Below are positions 55,701-61,594 of a stretch of 61,594 nt of DNA, in pieces. Numbering within the stretch: the stretch's first letter is position 1; the number at the start of each line of letters is the position of its first letter. Both the position numbers and the translations under genes were made by a program. Source of the stretch: a virus; IMG/VR virus record IMGVR_UViG_3300021335_001614, positions 1-61,594 of that record. The stretch is one strand, 5' to 3'. The notes under the pieces are model-generated. The model did no database searches and had not been told where the DNA came from. It saw only the letters and a list, made by a program, of their open reading frames with translations.

Positions 55701-57222
55701 CGATATCACGCTCACAGTATTCTTTGTCATATGCAAAATCTGGGAAATTTTTATCTATCCAAGCTATAGTTTCTTTTTGTATGAAGCTTCTATTTTGAGA
55801 AAGTAAAGTTCTAGAATCAAGATTATAGCCGCCTGCTTCTGTTCCGCCTTCAATATACGTGTCTAATACGTAGGTATCTTGCGTAACATTATTGTCTGTA
55901 TATGTAACAGTTTGTAAATATGGTCCGAGTGTGGATTCAGATGTTCGTATCAACTCAGCAGCTCTCGCAGCAGCAGCACCTACGGTTGCGAATGCATATG
56001 CATTCGCAGTTCCTTCTTTACCTTGTGGTACCCCTTGCATAGAATCATCGCCGTCTGTGCTGACAAATAAAACTTCGGGTGAACTGTAAGCCGCTCCTTG
56101 ATCTACATAAAGTTTTGTTGCAGCTTGTAAGTCTTCTTCGCCATTAGGCGTACCACTGCCTCTTAAATCACCAGGATGGTCGGATAGATATAAAGGACCA
56201 GTCATAGAATCTCCTCCTCGGAGCACAACTGATTTCCTTGGCACAGCTTGATTAGAAAGGAAGTTACCTGTTAAGGTCGTATCTAATGCAGCTAGAACTA
56301 TAGTATGAGTATCTCCATCTGGAATAGATGCTTGTGAAACATCTAAAAAGTTATTTGCAGCTTCAGCCGGATCTTGAGAAATAGCATACTCTTTATTTGT
56401 GAATATCCATAAATGTTCTGGACTTATTACTCGTATATACAAGTGTTCATAAACATTACCATTGGGATTACTTGGAGTAACTGAAAGAGGATCTATAAAT
56501 GCTGTAGGTATAGTTACTTCCGCATTAAAATAAATTTCAGTACCGTTACTCGAACTGTCCAATCCATGTCCATTAACAACTTCATTTTGTGTATATGGAT
56601 CTTTGTGAGATACAATATAGATACTTCCTTTATATATCCCCTCGGTTTCGATATAATCAAAAATTTCCCATGTGTAATGAGCAACTCCAGTAGGTTCATT
56701 GGCAATAGGAATGCTAGCATTACGAGTAACATACTGCAGATCGGCCCATCCTTTAGTAATAGTTACATTATCTAAGGTCAAGTTAGTTTCTTGCTGTATG
56801 TTTAATAAATCAAGTGCTTCTTGGTCTACTACATTTCCTGCTATAACAAAATTACTACCGTAGAGTGATCCACCTAGCTTTGGTGTAGTATCATCAGCTA
56901 CTCTTGTAAAACCTGCTTTAATTATCAATTGACCAGGTGTATCGCCTACGCCGTCAGTAAATTCAAACTCTACTGAGCCTGTTGGATCTGTAGCTAATTC
57001 TACCAAGCTTATAAAATCACCAGCAGAATTAACTAACGGCACAGTATGTGGAGTTAGAACATCAGGTGTATCACTTAAAGTAGTGAATTCAATCCTGCCT
57101 CCTAAACCAAAAACTGCGTACAGTTCAATAAAATTTTCATTAACTTTTTTAAAACTGGCTCTAATACTATCACCAGTGCCGTCATTTCCCTCGACACCTA
57201 TATTAACTTCTTGCCTAGCCAT
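49708..57222 (-). CDS. giant tail fibre protein, 2504 aa
   Basis: A paralogue of the 2918-residue fibre. It opens with the adapter VNIGVEGNDGTGDSIRASF, then has a beta-helix region (VLFVSTDGDDSMQGVPQ and NVSIKGDEFRRVIIQPK) with two YxxxxCxRD / YxxxxLxRD modules at about 55.71 and 54.32 kb, a long beta-rich body, and the shared C-terminal domain KYADLAENYLADDEYFEGTV ending in EIVVGRL. It may be a second receptor-binding fibre or part of the same one. The Cys of the module is Leu in the last copy. Confidence 0.85.
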   Translation of the reverse strand: MARQEVNIGVEGNDGTGDSIRASFKKVNENFIELYAVFGLGGRIEFTTLSDTPDVLTPHTVPLVNSAGDFISLVELATDPTGSVEFEFTDGVGDTPGQLIIKAGFTRVADDTTPKLGGSLYGSNFVIAGNVVDQEALDLLNIQQETNLTLDNVTITKGWADLQYVTRNASIPIANEPTGVAHYTWEIFDYIETEGIYKGSIYIVSHKDPYTQNEVVNGHGLDSSSNGTEIYFNAEVTIPTAFIDPLSVTPSNPNGNVYEHLYIRVISPEHLWIFTNKEYAISQDPAEAANNFLDVSQASIPDGDTHTIVLAALDTTLTGNFLSNQAVPRKSVVLRGGDSMTGPLYLSDHPGDLRGSGTPNGEEDLQAATKLYVDQGAAYSSPEVLFVSTDGDDSMQGVPQGKEGTANAYAFATVGAAAARAAELIRTSESTLGPYLQTVTYTDNNVTQDTYVLDTYIEGGTEAGGYNLDSRTLLSQNRSFIQKETIAWIDKNFPDFAYDKEYCERDIGLLVDAIIFDILRGLNTNTLTFQAAERYYSSVSGRRAITIQQNETVSAIEFASDLSLDILNQVLSERILVQSIGLSSPGIVTVQVSLPEEYQDGDLITFRGIPDTHPMSELNEQSFYINIDDISEGGGIRLNLRLFTDENLINPFSTEGFGSPYSNIGDDAYFGKIYQTVERQVFDETVTDVATAEINAVTNKWDLIVDIITLGLDHPNLPNINYGAVYKILTKNKNIGYLDQTADGNPDALPGKVIRGKQSKAIGRIVEYENPTDNSNITTDPITGEVEQRPTIFSLHLLSAKDFVTGEELEYANYIKKKEVVIRIEAGNYYEDYPIKVANNVSIKGDEFRRVIIQPKIETGSNLPRISQSKWANTYFYRDSYFDGLTVASNGTSQFINQLGEAQGWFGYHYLEDPSKPINVDNGIEINNPYGNNTASEILQRNKDFFIAEAIHIVNNLAPVPVYNAEKLSRDLNEIVDALVYDFRYGKESKTKEIQGLYHGTETEYNQILLNYPEQETATIAAMNELRDQANTLLLGNVPTYNNTNEEPVILRNVVDQQLQGEDGTATNVIKMVDKMKFVFDTANYNPPKRADEMDVFLLGDTTIIRNVTCRGHGGFMCVLDPDGQILTKSPYTQTASSFSRSKNEQVFAGGMFVDAYVGNIPVVLQQDPENSAFKLYATSNPGEGLFIRPPQLPCPFYYDGIRYQVNAISNYDQALGSAYIYLDRTSGPTIGGVGQGFDTALIPVEGLNIFLQTAGNRSLLGNDFTQVNDLGYGLVVTNGAFSEMVSMFTYYCHVAYYSANGAEIRSLNGSNGYGNFGLVSEGADPNEIPDQVLLKETMTRPAQIYAGIGSVSGATYTNNEGSSFVLVTAMVDAPLPQSIITVDHAGTLNADGDAINVLHYRIASVSNITALSGGDVSTSTVDNTIYRLELRADDVIVEDYFGLVQADLSNATFIDYTDNIQVNLSGVANPGKLVTRPSTAINFDESDEITYRSLDFQTEDPYGNSLAADEIRVTLENNFDFINLEIFHTQTGNGYNLTGNDWLSILPLSSGGTYTDDVRIVDAISPKIFSFKGRSHRVTKYSVVEEIQNLGSVITVVKDDNITQTNGFSAKVAYAHTGADIEVYDVTGTFDNTIAIAHNGAPIPGIHTSAILTIPTTPSALIQFTDELDIAGVGTGLADDISANYEFILAGLAENSTAEITIAISLLRATGHDFTQIGTGGYNTSNYPNVILGDPLIPLTDVYWSNDPSGQTSAQVWEKRKGRVFWVSTDQYGFFRVGRFFSVDQGTGAITFSGEVGISNANALGFKKGVTIDEFSADETMSDDSGSAVPTEKAVRSYIAQVLGIDPHNNPQFPGSGFLPLSGLNQPFPKEMAGDLGMGGNKIQDVALPVNGTDAVNKNYVDGNIGTYDSFGKMKDFMPAERISASPSSGPKPKADNEIIVSTGKYVIYITTDDITGEFLDGEILRNAADPANATIFGDIIQSYAYYDYKYGNVRKIVYSLQEEDQGNGLNLRPIDSNIDSAIYGGTYTPGTGLADDRGLLLIDSLNLFSVGGSYSELTNAVNGLASEGNDILVTTIRETDSARLVMAIRPDSIINADVKSDAGILQSKLSLNAASTRADATGITQADLGVSSFKDTEFTADNGWISIKNSGVILSKLQDINSGTVLGRTSANSGPVEVISFSDISSGGGALLKSYFTNNGVLIKTGADSWSTLAYSTTATASNLVQRDAAGSVNVVDVVFGGKVKFNQSGTVRDIFSSGGTGQIRVNDTAPAGTTIQTGSGYLAAPHVYTNGIASTNTVVNSNDADLSVGANIYLGPGGTTNATNNSIVFWSKGQDRYRIDENSFEAFNAANLGSVANPFGTCYANVLSGYATKAKYADLAENYLADDEYFEGTVLVFGGDAEITVTSTKGDKRVAGVVSTNPAHLMNEALQGEHVTPLALQGRVPCKVIGKVAKGDMLVTSAIPGYAIVDNDPRIGTVLGKAVGEKTDDGKGVVEIVVGRL

Positions 57223-57239
57223 TCATTACTCCTATTAGT

Positions 57240-57614
57240 TTACCAGGTTGGCGTAAACACTGGTTTTTTCTCTGTTGGTAAGGTACTAACATCAAAGCTT
57301 ACACTGGTACCACAACCACAACTGGATTTTGCATTTGGATTTCGTATGTCAAAATTAGATCCTACTATACTGGTTACGTAATCTATTTCTGTACCCATTA
57401 AGAACAACATGCTTTTTTTGCCTATTGCTAAATTACCATCACCCGTGTTTATTACTTCGTCATGTCTCGTTGGAGCATCAGTCACTCCCCAGTCATATTG
57501 ATATCCTGCACATCCACCACCTTTTAGATTAAGTGTGATTGCATATACATTATTTTCTTTGCATAGTTGATTTATTTTTTCTTTTGCTTTATCTGTGATT
57601 ATTACAAATGACAT
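57240..57614 (-). CDS. iscA: A-type iron-sulfur carrier (IscA/HesB family)
   Basis: A 124-residue A-type carrier with the three conserved cysteines: GGGCAGYQY (Cys about 35) and SSCGCGTS (about 97 and 99). The core IGKKSMLFLMGTEIDYV is also typical. Such proteins pass [2Fe-2S] or [4Fe-4S] clusters to targets. Relatives (hesB-like) are known auxiliary genes in marine myoviruses. Targets here could be the ferredoxin and the radical SAM protein. A CATAAATA box (57633) lies 19 bases upstream, with AAGAGG as ribosome site. Confidence 0.92.
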   Translation of the reverse strand: MSFVIITDKAKEKINQLCKENNVYAITLNLKGGGCAGYQYDWGVTDAPTRHDEVINTGDGNLAIGKKSMLFLMGTEIDYVTSIVGSNFDIRNPNAKSSCGCGTSVSFDVSTLPTEKKPVFTPTW

Positions 57615-57632
57615 GGTTACCTCTTATGAATA

Positions 57633-57640
57633 TATTTATG
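57633..57640 (-). promoter_or_regulatory. late promoter box CATAAATA
   Basis: A seven-of-eight match to the T4 late box; the predicted start at 57627 gives a 13-base leader containing AAGAGG before the Fe-S carrier gene. Confidence 0.55.
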
Positions 57641-57663
57641 TGTTAATTTTATAATCTTAATGT

Positions 57664-57671
57664 AGTAAATA
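57664..57671 (+). promoter_or_regulatory. late-like box AGTAAATA, possibly leaderless
   Basis: A weaker six-of-eight match on the plus strand. The predicted +1 is 57677, the A of the ATG of the zinc-finger gene. Confidence 0.35.
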
Positions 57672-57676
57672 CTTAT

Positions 57677-57964
57677 ATGTATATCGGAGAACGTGTACAA
57701 AAAAATTCTTACATGCGAAAGTCTAAAAAGGGTTGTAATCATACCTATTATAGAAACAGTATAGAGCTTATTTTACGGTGTGATTGTTGTAATGAAGTTT
57801 TTACTCGCACAAGAGGTAAGATGGATCCTAATAGGATCAACAACAATGTGTTTCATGTATGCGGAAATTGTGATGCAAAGAGGTTTGCACAGCGGAAAGG
57901 TCAGGAAAGGAAAGCAGTTTGGGATTTACCAGCTAGTAGCAATTTAGATATCAGTAAACTTTGA
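57677..57964 (+). CDS. zinc-ribbon-like protein, 95 aa
   Basis: CDCC (about residues 35-38) and CGNC (about 62-65) form a treble-clef or ribbon-type zinc site around FTRTRGKMDPNRI. Flanks are basic (MRKSKKGCNHTYYRN, KRFAQRKGQERK), so nucleic-acid binding is plausible. It overlaps the 3' end of the amidoligase gene, which runs the other way, by 21 bases. The first ATG has no Shine-Dalgarno; a second in-frame ATG at 57713 is possible. Confidence 0.7.
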   Translation: MYIGERVQKNSYMRKSKKGCNHTYYRNSIELILRCDCCNEVFTRTRGKMDPNRINNNVFHVCGNCDAKRFAQRKGQERKAVWDLPASSNLDISKL

Positions 57965-59362
57965 CGGATCTATTTCAACAAACCTCCTTACTTCCATAAA
58001 TCTTTTGTTTTTTGGAGTAACCATTGCAAGGACTCTGTCTAACTTAGCTTCGTCTTTTTTGTCTTTTACAATTATTTTATTTGTTTCGTCTATGGTAGGA
58101 ACACGGAAAAACATCCTGCCGTGATTTTCGAAGAATGATATGTCTTTCGCAATAAAATTACAATGCCGAAAAACAAAGCTTAGAAGAACTCCTGCATCTC
58201 TAGCTTCAACCCACTTATTATCGATGACAATATCTTCTCTTCTAATAAATTCTTTTGCAACTATCGGAAATTCTGCCGATACAAGATAATCTTCTTTTAT
58301 TGATAACTGGTATTCATTAAAACGATCATATAAGTAATTTAAAAAAGGTGCAGCAGTTCTAAGGTTGTTTTTGAAAACGCTATTTGCTCTAGCCCAATAT
58401 TGTTTTTTATATTTTGGTTGCTGCAACTGTTTTGAAAAGTAGGTAATAAAGATCTTTTGCATTCCGTTGTTAAGACCTGAAACTTTTATTAAAGGAATGA
58501 TGTTTGATTTAACTTCTTGTTGTTTTTCTATACCATAACTGGCACCGTGTTCTTGTAAATCCCGCATCTTAACACCAGCTATAGAAAGTTCATTATACTT
58601 GTTCATTATCATTTTAATTGTTCTAGCAAAACTTAATGCAAGTTTAAAAAAACCTAGTATAGTTTCATAGTTAATGTTTTGTCTTTTATCGTTTAGTACT
58701 CCACGCAACCCACGCCATTCAAGTGTACCTTGTCCATGTGGAAAGAGTGCTGAATATTTTTCAAACTCGTCTCGGTTAAACAAATTATCGAATAGATATT
58801 CAACTATTTCCTCTTTGTCCTCGCCTTCGCCTTTCATTTCTTGAGCCATGTGTACTATTTCATCTACGCTGTCTTTCACAGTTTGTACATTAGCATAATC
58901 ATTGTCGTAGAGATTTTGTCCTTTATACGTGGTATACAGTTGCTCGAATAAAGGACTCTGTAACATCATAACAGCGACCCAACTAGACTCAACGGTACTC
59001 ATCTTAGTGATAGGACCTAAACCAAAATGTGCATGCATTCCGCATGTTCGATTTGTGTAAGCACCAAGTTTAAAAAGATCATGTACAAAGTTTGCACAGG
59101 TCATGATGTTAGCAGGTGTAGCAGCCATCTGTCCACCTTTTGCTAAAGCACCTATCCTAAACTCCATTCCAATTTCGTTTCCGTAGACAGTATTAGGCTG
59201 TATGCTGGAATCACTGCCACCATCTACATTGTATTTTTTTGCAAGATCACTATAGACTTTGACCATATCTCCGTCTATAACGCATTCAATTTCAAACCCT
59301 ATAGTAATATCGCTTAACTGTGCTTCGTTTAATTGTTGTTCAAATAACTGTCTTAATAGCAT
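57944..59362 (-). CDS. amidoligase-family enzyme with capsid-targeting-like N-terminus
   Basis: The features of the amidoligase (COOH-NH2 ligase, glutamine-synthetase-like) family are present: TIGFEIECVIDG near the start, DGGSDSSIQPNTVYGNEIGM then EFRIG, and CGMHAHFGLG. Members join amino to carboxyl groups using ATP; in phages they may modify peptides, cell wall or polyamines. I chose the ATG at 59362, where MLLRQLFEQQLNEA mirrors the packaged nucleotidyltransferase's MRLRQLFEA and has an L-F-E site. The earlier ATG at 59452 would overlap the upstream gene by 61 bases. The protein is 472 residues from this start. Confidence 0.75.
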   Translation of the reverse strand: MLLRQLFEQQLNEAQLSDITIGFEIECVIDGDMVKVYSDLAKKYNVDGGSDSSIQPNTVYGNEIGMEFRIGALAKGGQMAATPANIMTCANFVHDLFKLGAYTNRTCGMHAHFGLGPITKMSTVESSWVAVMMLQSPLFEQLYTTYKGQNLYDNDYANVQTVKDSVDEIVHMAQEMKGEGEDKEEIVEYLFDNLFNRDEFEKYSALFPHGQGTLEWRGLRGVLNDKRQNINYETILGFFKLALSFARTIKMIMNKYNELSIAGVKMRDLQEHGASYGIEKQQEVKSNIIPLIKVSGLNNGMQKIFITYFSKQLQQPKYKKQYWARANSVFKNNLRTAAPFLNYLYDRFNEYQLSIKEDYLVSAEFPIVAKEFIRREDIVIDNKWVEARDAGVLLSFVFRHCNFIAKDISFFENHGRMFFRVPTIDETNKIIVKDKKDEAKLDRVLAMVTPKNKRFMEVRRFVEIDPSKFTDI

Positions 59363-59391
59363 TCGGTCTACGCTCCGGCTCTTTGCTTTAT

Positions 59392-59670
59392 TTAGCCTAA
59401 AAAGAACAACTGTATAAAAGCCCATCCATTCATAGCAGTAAACCACAGGCATAAGACTATAGCACTGCTACGACGGATATAAGTGCTTATAACCGCCAGT
59501 ATGCTACCTACTAGGTAAAGTGGTATAAAGATAGTAGTGGCAGGGTCTAGGATTGTAAAACTAAGTATAGCACTTGCTACGATTAAAAAAGATGCTTCAA
59601 GCAGCTCGCAATATGTTGCCAGCGGACTTGCCTGATAGCTCTCCTTGAAGAACTTGATTATTTTTTGCAT
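59392..59670 (-). CDS. three-helix membrane protein, 92 aa
   Basis: A paralogue of the 95-residue protein at 16324-16611. Three hydrophobic helices (about 24-42, 45-63 and 69-90) with YIRRS between the second and third, an E in the first helix and FIPLYLVGSILAVIS in the second. It lies 4 bases after the nitrilase gene. The function is unknown; a small inner-membrane protein, perhaps for membrane takeover or superinfection immunity. Confidence 0.7.
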   Translation of the reverse strand: MQKIIKFFKESYQASPLATYCELLEASFLIVASAILSFTILDPATTIFIPLYLVGSILAVISTYIRRSSAIVLCLWFTAMNGWAFIQLFFLG

Positions 59671-59674
59671 ATGG

Positions 59675-60496
59675 TTAAAGTTCTAGGTTAGCGTTAACAA
59701 AAGGATTAGAATATGGATCGAATGTAAGATATGATTTATTAATGCCATAAGTAAAATTGTATTCCCCTTTATCTGGCACTTCAACTTGACTTCTACCTAA
59801 TATCCAAACTCCGCTAGGACTAGCGGTACGACCATTGTATGGTTGCCCATCTATGCCGCAACTGTTATCAACTGAAATTATAGGCAGCATATGATATCTT
59901 GACATCATTTGTAGCCAGGCAGTATGCCAATCCCAATATACTTTGTCGTGGGTTTTGCCAATGCCTCTATCACCATTCGTTAAATGAATGAATATATTTG
60001 CGCCGCCGAGTTGTGCGTGTTGTGTCGGCATTGTAGGTGCATTGATCATAGGCGATCCCCAGAAGTCATTACAAATCATTATGCCTGCTCTAATATCAGG
60101 ATGACTTGGTAAAGGAATTGTTTGGAGTTTATTTCCGGGAACAATGCCTAAATGTTGATCTAAAGGAATTATTAAAGTTTTACTATAATGATCTACAATG
60201 CCACCATCTTTGTCTAAAATTAAACAAGTATTTTCTGGATGCATTTGATCAAATTTCCAAATAGCTCCTAAAAATACTGCTGTTTGATTTCTGCGAGCAG
60301 CCTGAGATACAATATCTAATGCTTCCTCTGCATTCATTTGCCAAAGATTAGAATATCCTGTTAAAGCACATTCAGGAGTTACTGCATACTCAGCTTGGGG
60401 ATTTTCATCTATAGCATTTGCTATAGTTTTTGCATTGTGTAAAGGATCTGGTGTGCAATCCATTTGAATGCCTAAAAAGGTAATTTCATTGTTCAT
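59675..60496 (-). CDS. nitrilase-superfamily carbon-nitrogen hydrolase
   Basis: The catalytic triad is visible: Glu42 in VTPECALTGYS, Lys106 in HYSKTLIIP and Cys142 in GIMICNDFWGSP. The 273-residue length is usual for amidases of this superfamily. Possible substrates include carbamoyl-putrescine, omega-amides, glutamine or NAD-related amides; nothing chooses between them. It overlaps uvsE by 4 bases and is followed by a membrane protein and an amidoligase, so amide chemistry is encoded on both sides (hydrolysis and ligation). Confidence 0.88.
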   Translation of the reverse strand: MNNEITFLGIQMDCTPDPLHNAKTIANAIDENPQAEYAVTPECALTGYSNLWQMNAEEALDIVSQAARRNQTAVFLGAIWKFDQMHPENTCLILDKDGGIVDHYSKTLIIPLDQHLGIVPGNKLQTIPLPSHPDIRAGIMICNDFWGSPMINAPTMPTQHAQLGGANIFIHLTNGDRGIGKTHDKVYWDWHTAWLQMMSRYHMLPIISVDNSCGIDGQPYNGRTASPSGVWILGRSQVEVPDKGEYNFTYGINKSYLTFDPYSNPFVNANLEL

Positions 60497-61512
60497 GGAA
60501 TACTTTCATAAAATTCAATGCTTGCAAGATTTTTGCATTTGGATTCGCACATGATATCTGCTGTTTCTCTGAAACTAGCAGCCCATTCATTTACAACAGG
60601 GTTTGGATAGTAGTCACTATGTGCTCTCAGCTTCTGCTTCTTACAACCTTGTGCAAGTAATTTTTCCATATTAGGAAAATCATCGTGTGCAAAGTTTTCC
60701 GGTAAATGCTCATTGCGACTGTAGGAATAATGTATAGTAGGACGTAAACCTCGCCAACTGTCTACTACACGTTTATATCTATCATCTGTGGGTTGGATGT
60801 ACTCACCTGTTTTAATCCAGTGGTGGTGTATGTCAAGTACGAGTGCGAGATCTTTTTCCAGCTCAAGGCTTGCTTCAAGTCCCCACGAGTTTTCGTCATT
60901 CTCAATTGTGATGGTATTCCTTGCTTCTGGGGATAATCTTGGCAGTACAGCTTTGATGCCTGCCGGACCTTGTCTACCTGCAATGTGTACGTTGATTTTA
61001 AAGTCTTGGAATCTTTTACCGTAGCCCAACCAACGTGCGATATCCACATGATATTCAAACTCCTCTATACTACGTTCAACAATATCGGCATTATCACTTG
61101 CCAGTACAGTAAACTGGCCAGGATGCATAGATAGGCGTACGTCACACGCACGACTGATTTCTCCAACTTTTCGTAATTCATTTTCTGCATAGTCACGTAC
61201 ATCAGTACGCCGCCAATAATAGCTCCAATTGGGCTCAGTGTATACAGGAAGTATATCACTGCCCAGTCTAACCATTCGTAATTCATCTGGTAAACCTCCT
61301 ACATAACGGATCAGCAATTCTAACGATTTTATGTTATGTACCATAATATCCCACAATCGCTGTTCTGCTACGTTCCTTTCTTGTCTATTCAACCACGCAA
61401 CAGTGGTGCATTTCGTATTTAGTGGTCTTTGACATTCTTCTAACTGCTGCTTTTTTAATGTTTGATCATGATGCATATACTTGCATGCAAAACCTATTCT
61501 TTGTATATCCAT
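60493..61512 (-). CDS. uvsE: UV damage endonuclease UvsE/UVDE
   Basis: A TIM-barrel UV damage endonuclease of 339 residues. Signature segments are IGFACKYM at the start, RLSMHPGQFTVL (about 126-137), INVHIAGRQG, TIENDENSWG, LVLDIHHHW and LRAHSDYY; the His and Glu residues bind the metal cluster. It nicks DNA 5' of pyrimidine dimers without a lyase, giving repair suited to sunlit waters. T4 uses the unrelated DenV for this. The upstream gene overlaps its start by 19 bases. Confidence 0.93.
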   Translation of the reverse strand: MDIQRIGFACKYMHHDQTLKKQQLEECQRPLNTKCTTVAWLNRQERNVAEQRLWDIMVHNIKSLELLIRYVGGLPDELRMVRLGSDILPVYTEPNWSYYWRRTDVRDYAENELRKVGEISRACDVRLSMHPGQFTVLASDNADIVERSIEEFEYHVDIARWLGYGKRFQDFKINVHIAGRQGPAGIKAVLPRLSPEARNTITIENDENSWGLEASLELEKDLALVLDIHHHWIKTGEYIQPTDDRYKRVVDSWRGLRPTIHYSYSRNEHLPENFAHDDFPNMEKLLAQGCKKQKLRAHSDYYPNPVVNEWAASFRETADIMCESKCKNLASIEFYESIP

Positions 61513-61594
61513 GTTTTTTTAATGTAAGGATCGTCGCATAAGTGCGGATTAGGATCTCCATGGAAGACGGCAATACAACAATCTTCAGGAGGTG
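61494..61594 (-). CDS. C-terminal end of a protein cut by the window edge
   Basis: An open frame runs from the edge to a TAG at 61494-61496. The last residues, PPEDCCIAVFHGDPNPHLCD then DPYIKKTWIYKE, resemble the FHGxPxPH...W endings of phage sugar-transferase-like proteins as I recall them. It overlaps the uvsE start by 19 bases, so the two are coupled. The frame is real-looking; the family is uncertain. Confidence 0.5.
   Translation of the reverse strand, partial: PPEDCCIAVFHGDPNPHLCDDPYIKKTWIYKE

Noticed and set aside
40677-57222. Long plus-strand frames opposite the fibre genes as genes
   Set aside because: They are short, lack ribosome sites and mirror the codon pattern of the minus-strand fibre genes.

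Overview
The window is part of a lytic, T4-like marine myovirus genome. It is AT-rich and densely packed, with almost every gene on the minus strand. The T4-type replication core is present: family B DNA polymerase gp43, clamp-loader large subunit gp44, a gp45-like sliding clamp, and a DsbA-like protein. T4-type late promoters (TATAAATA and close variants) stand before structural and lysis genes, and consensus sigma-70 promoters stand before several early-type blocks. Two giant tail-fibre proteins share modules I know from cyanophage and pelagiphage fibres. The ferredoxin looks alphaproteobacterial, so a SAR11-like or other marine alphaproteobacterial host is plausible, but this is inference. 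I found no integrase, tRNA gene or CRISPR array, and no stretch over about 150 bases without a gene.

Layout from left to right; on the minus strand transcription runs from high to low coordinates. (1) 1-8.7 kb: a metabolic and DNA-modification block with an SbmA/BacA-type transporter (cut by the edge), a methyltransferase, PurT, PurA, a small MBD4-like DNA glycosylase, a purine-type phosphoribosyltransferase, a glycosyltransferase, a QueD-like protein and a DpdA/TGT-like transglycosylase. (2) 8.7-18 kb: replication, with the gp45-like clamp, an 1175-residue protein whose ends and an internal segment resemble that clamp, gp43, a radical SAM protein and DsbA. (3) 18-22 kb: small proteins translationally coupled by 4-base overlaps. 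Several have N-termini that look like T4 capsid-targeting sequences, which suggests internal head proteins. (4) 22-29.3 kb: ClpA, a DnaJ-like protein and a full lysis cassette (holin-like, MscS-like, both spanins, GH19-type endolysin), then two probable virion proteins. (5) 29.4-30.9 kb: a short plus-strand island, phoH and an SGNH-like gene. (6) 30.9-36.8 kb: dCMP deaminase, ThyX, ferredoxin, gp44, two MazG-like proteins, a Bax-inhibitor-1 family protein, a lipoprotein, a GroES-like co-chaperonin and a DnaE-like fragment. (7) 36.8-57.2 kb: a tail-fibre block of six proteins, including 2918 and 2504 residue paralogues. (8) 57.2-61.6 kb: an A-type Fe-S carrier, a zinc-finger protein, an amidoligase, a nitrilase and UvsE.

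How they may work together: PurA, PurT, the phosphoribosyltransferase, the MazG-like proteins, dCMP deaminase and ThyX tune nucleotide supply. DpdA and the QueD-like protein point to 7-deazaguanine in phage DNA, possibly decorated further. ClpA, the J protein and the GroES-like protein would redirect host proteostasis. The Fe-S carrier, ferredoxin and radical SAM protein form an iron-sulfur theme. The most unusual object is the 1175-residue protein: apparently a second sliding clamp carrying large inserted virion-type repeats and a cupredoxin-like domain.
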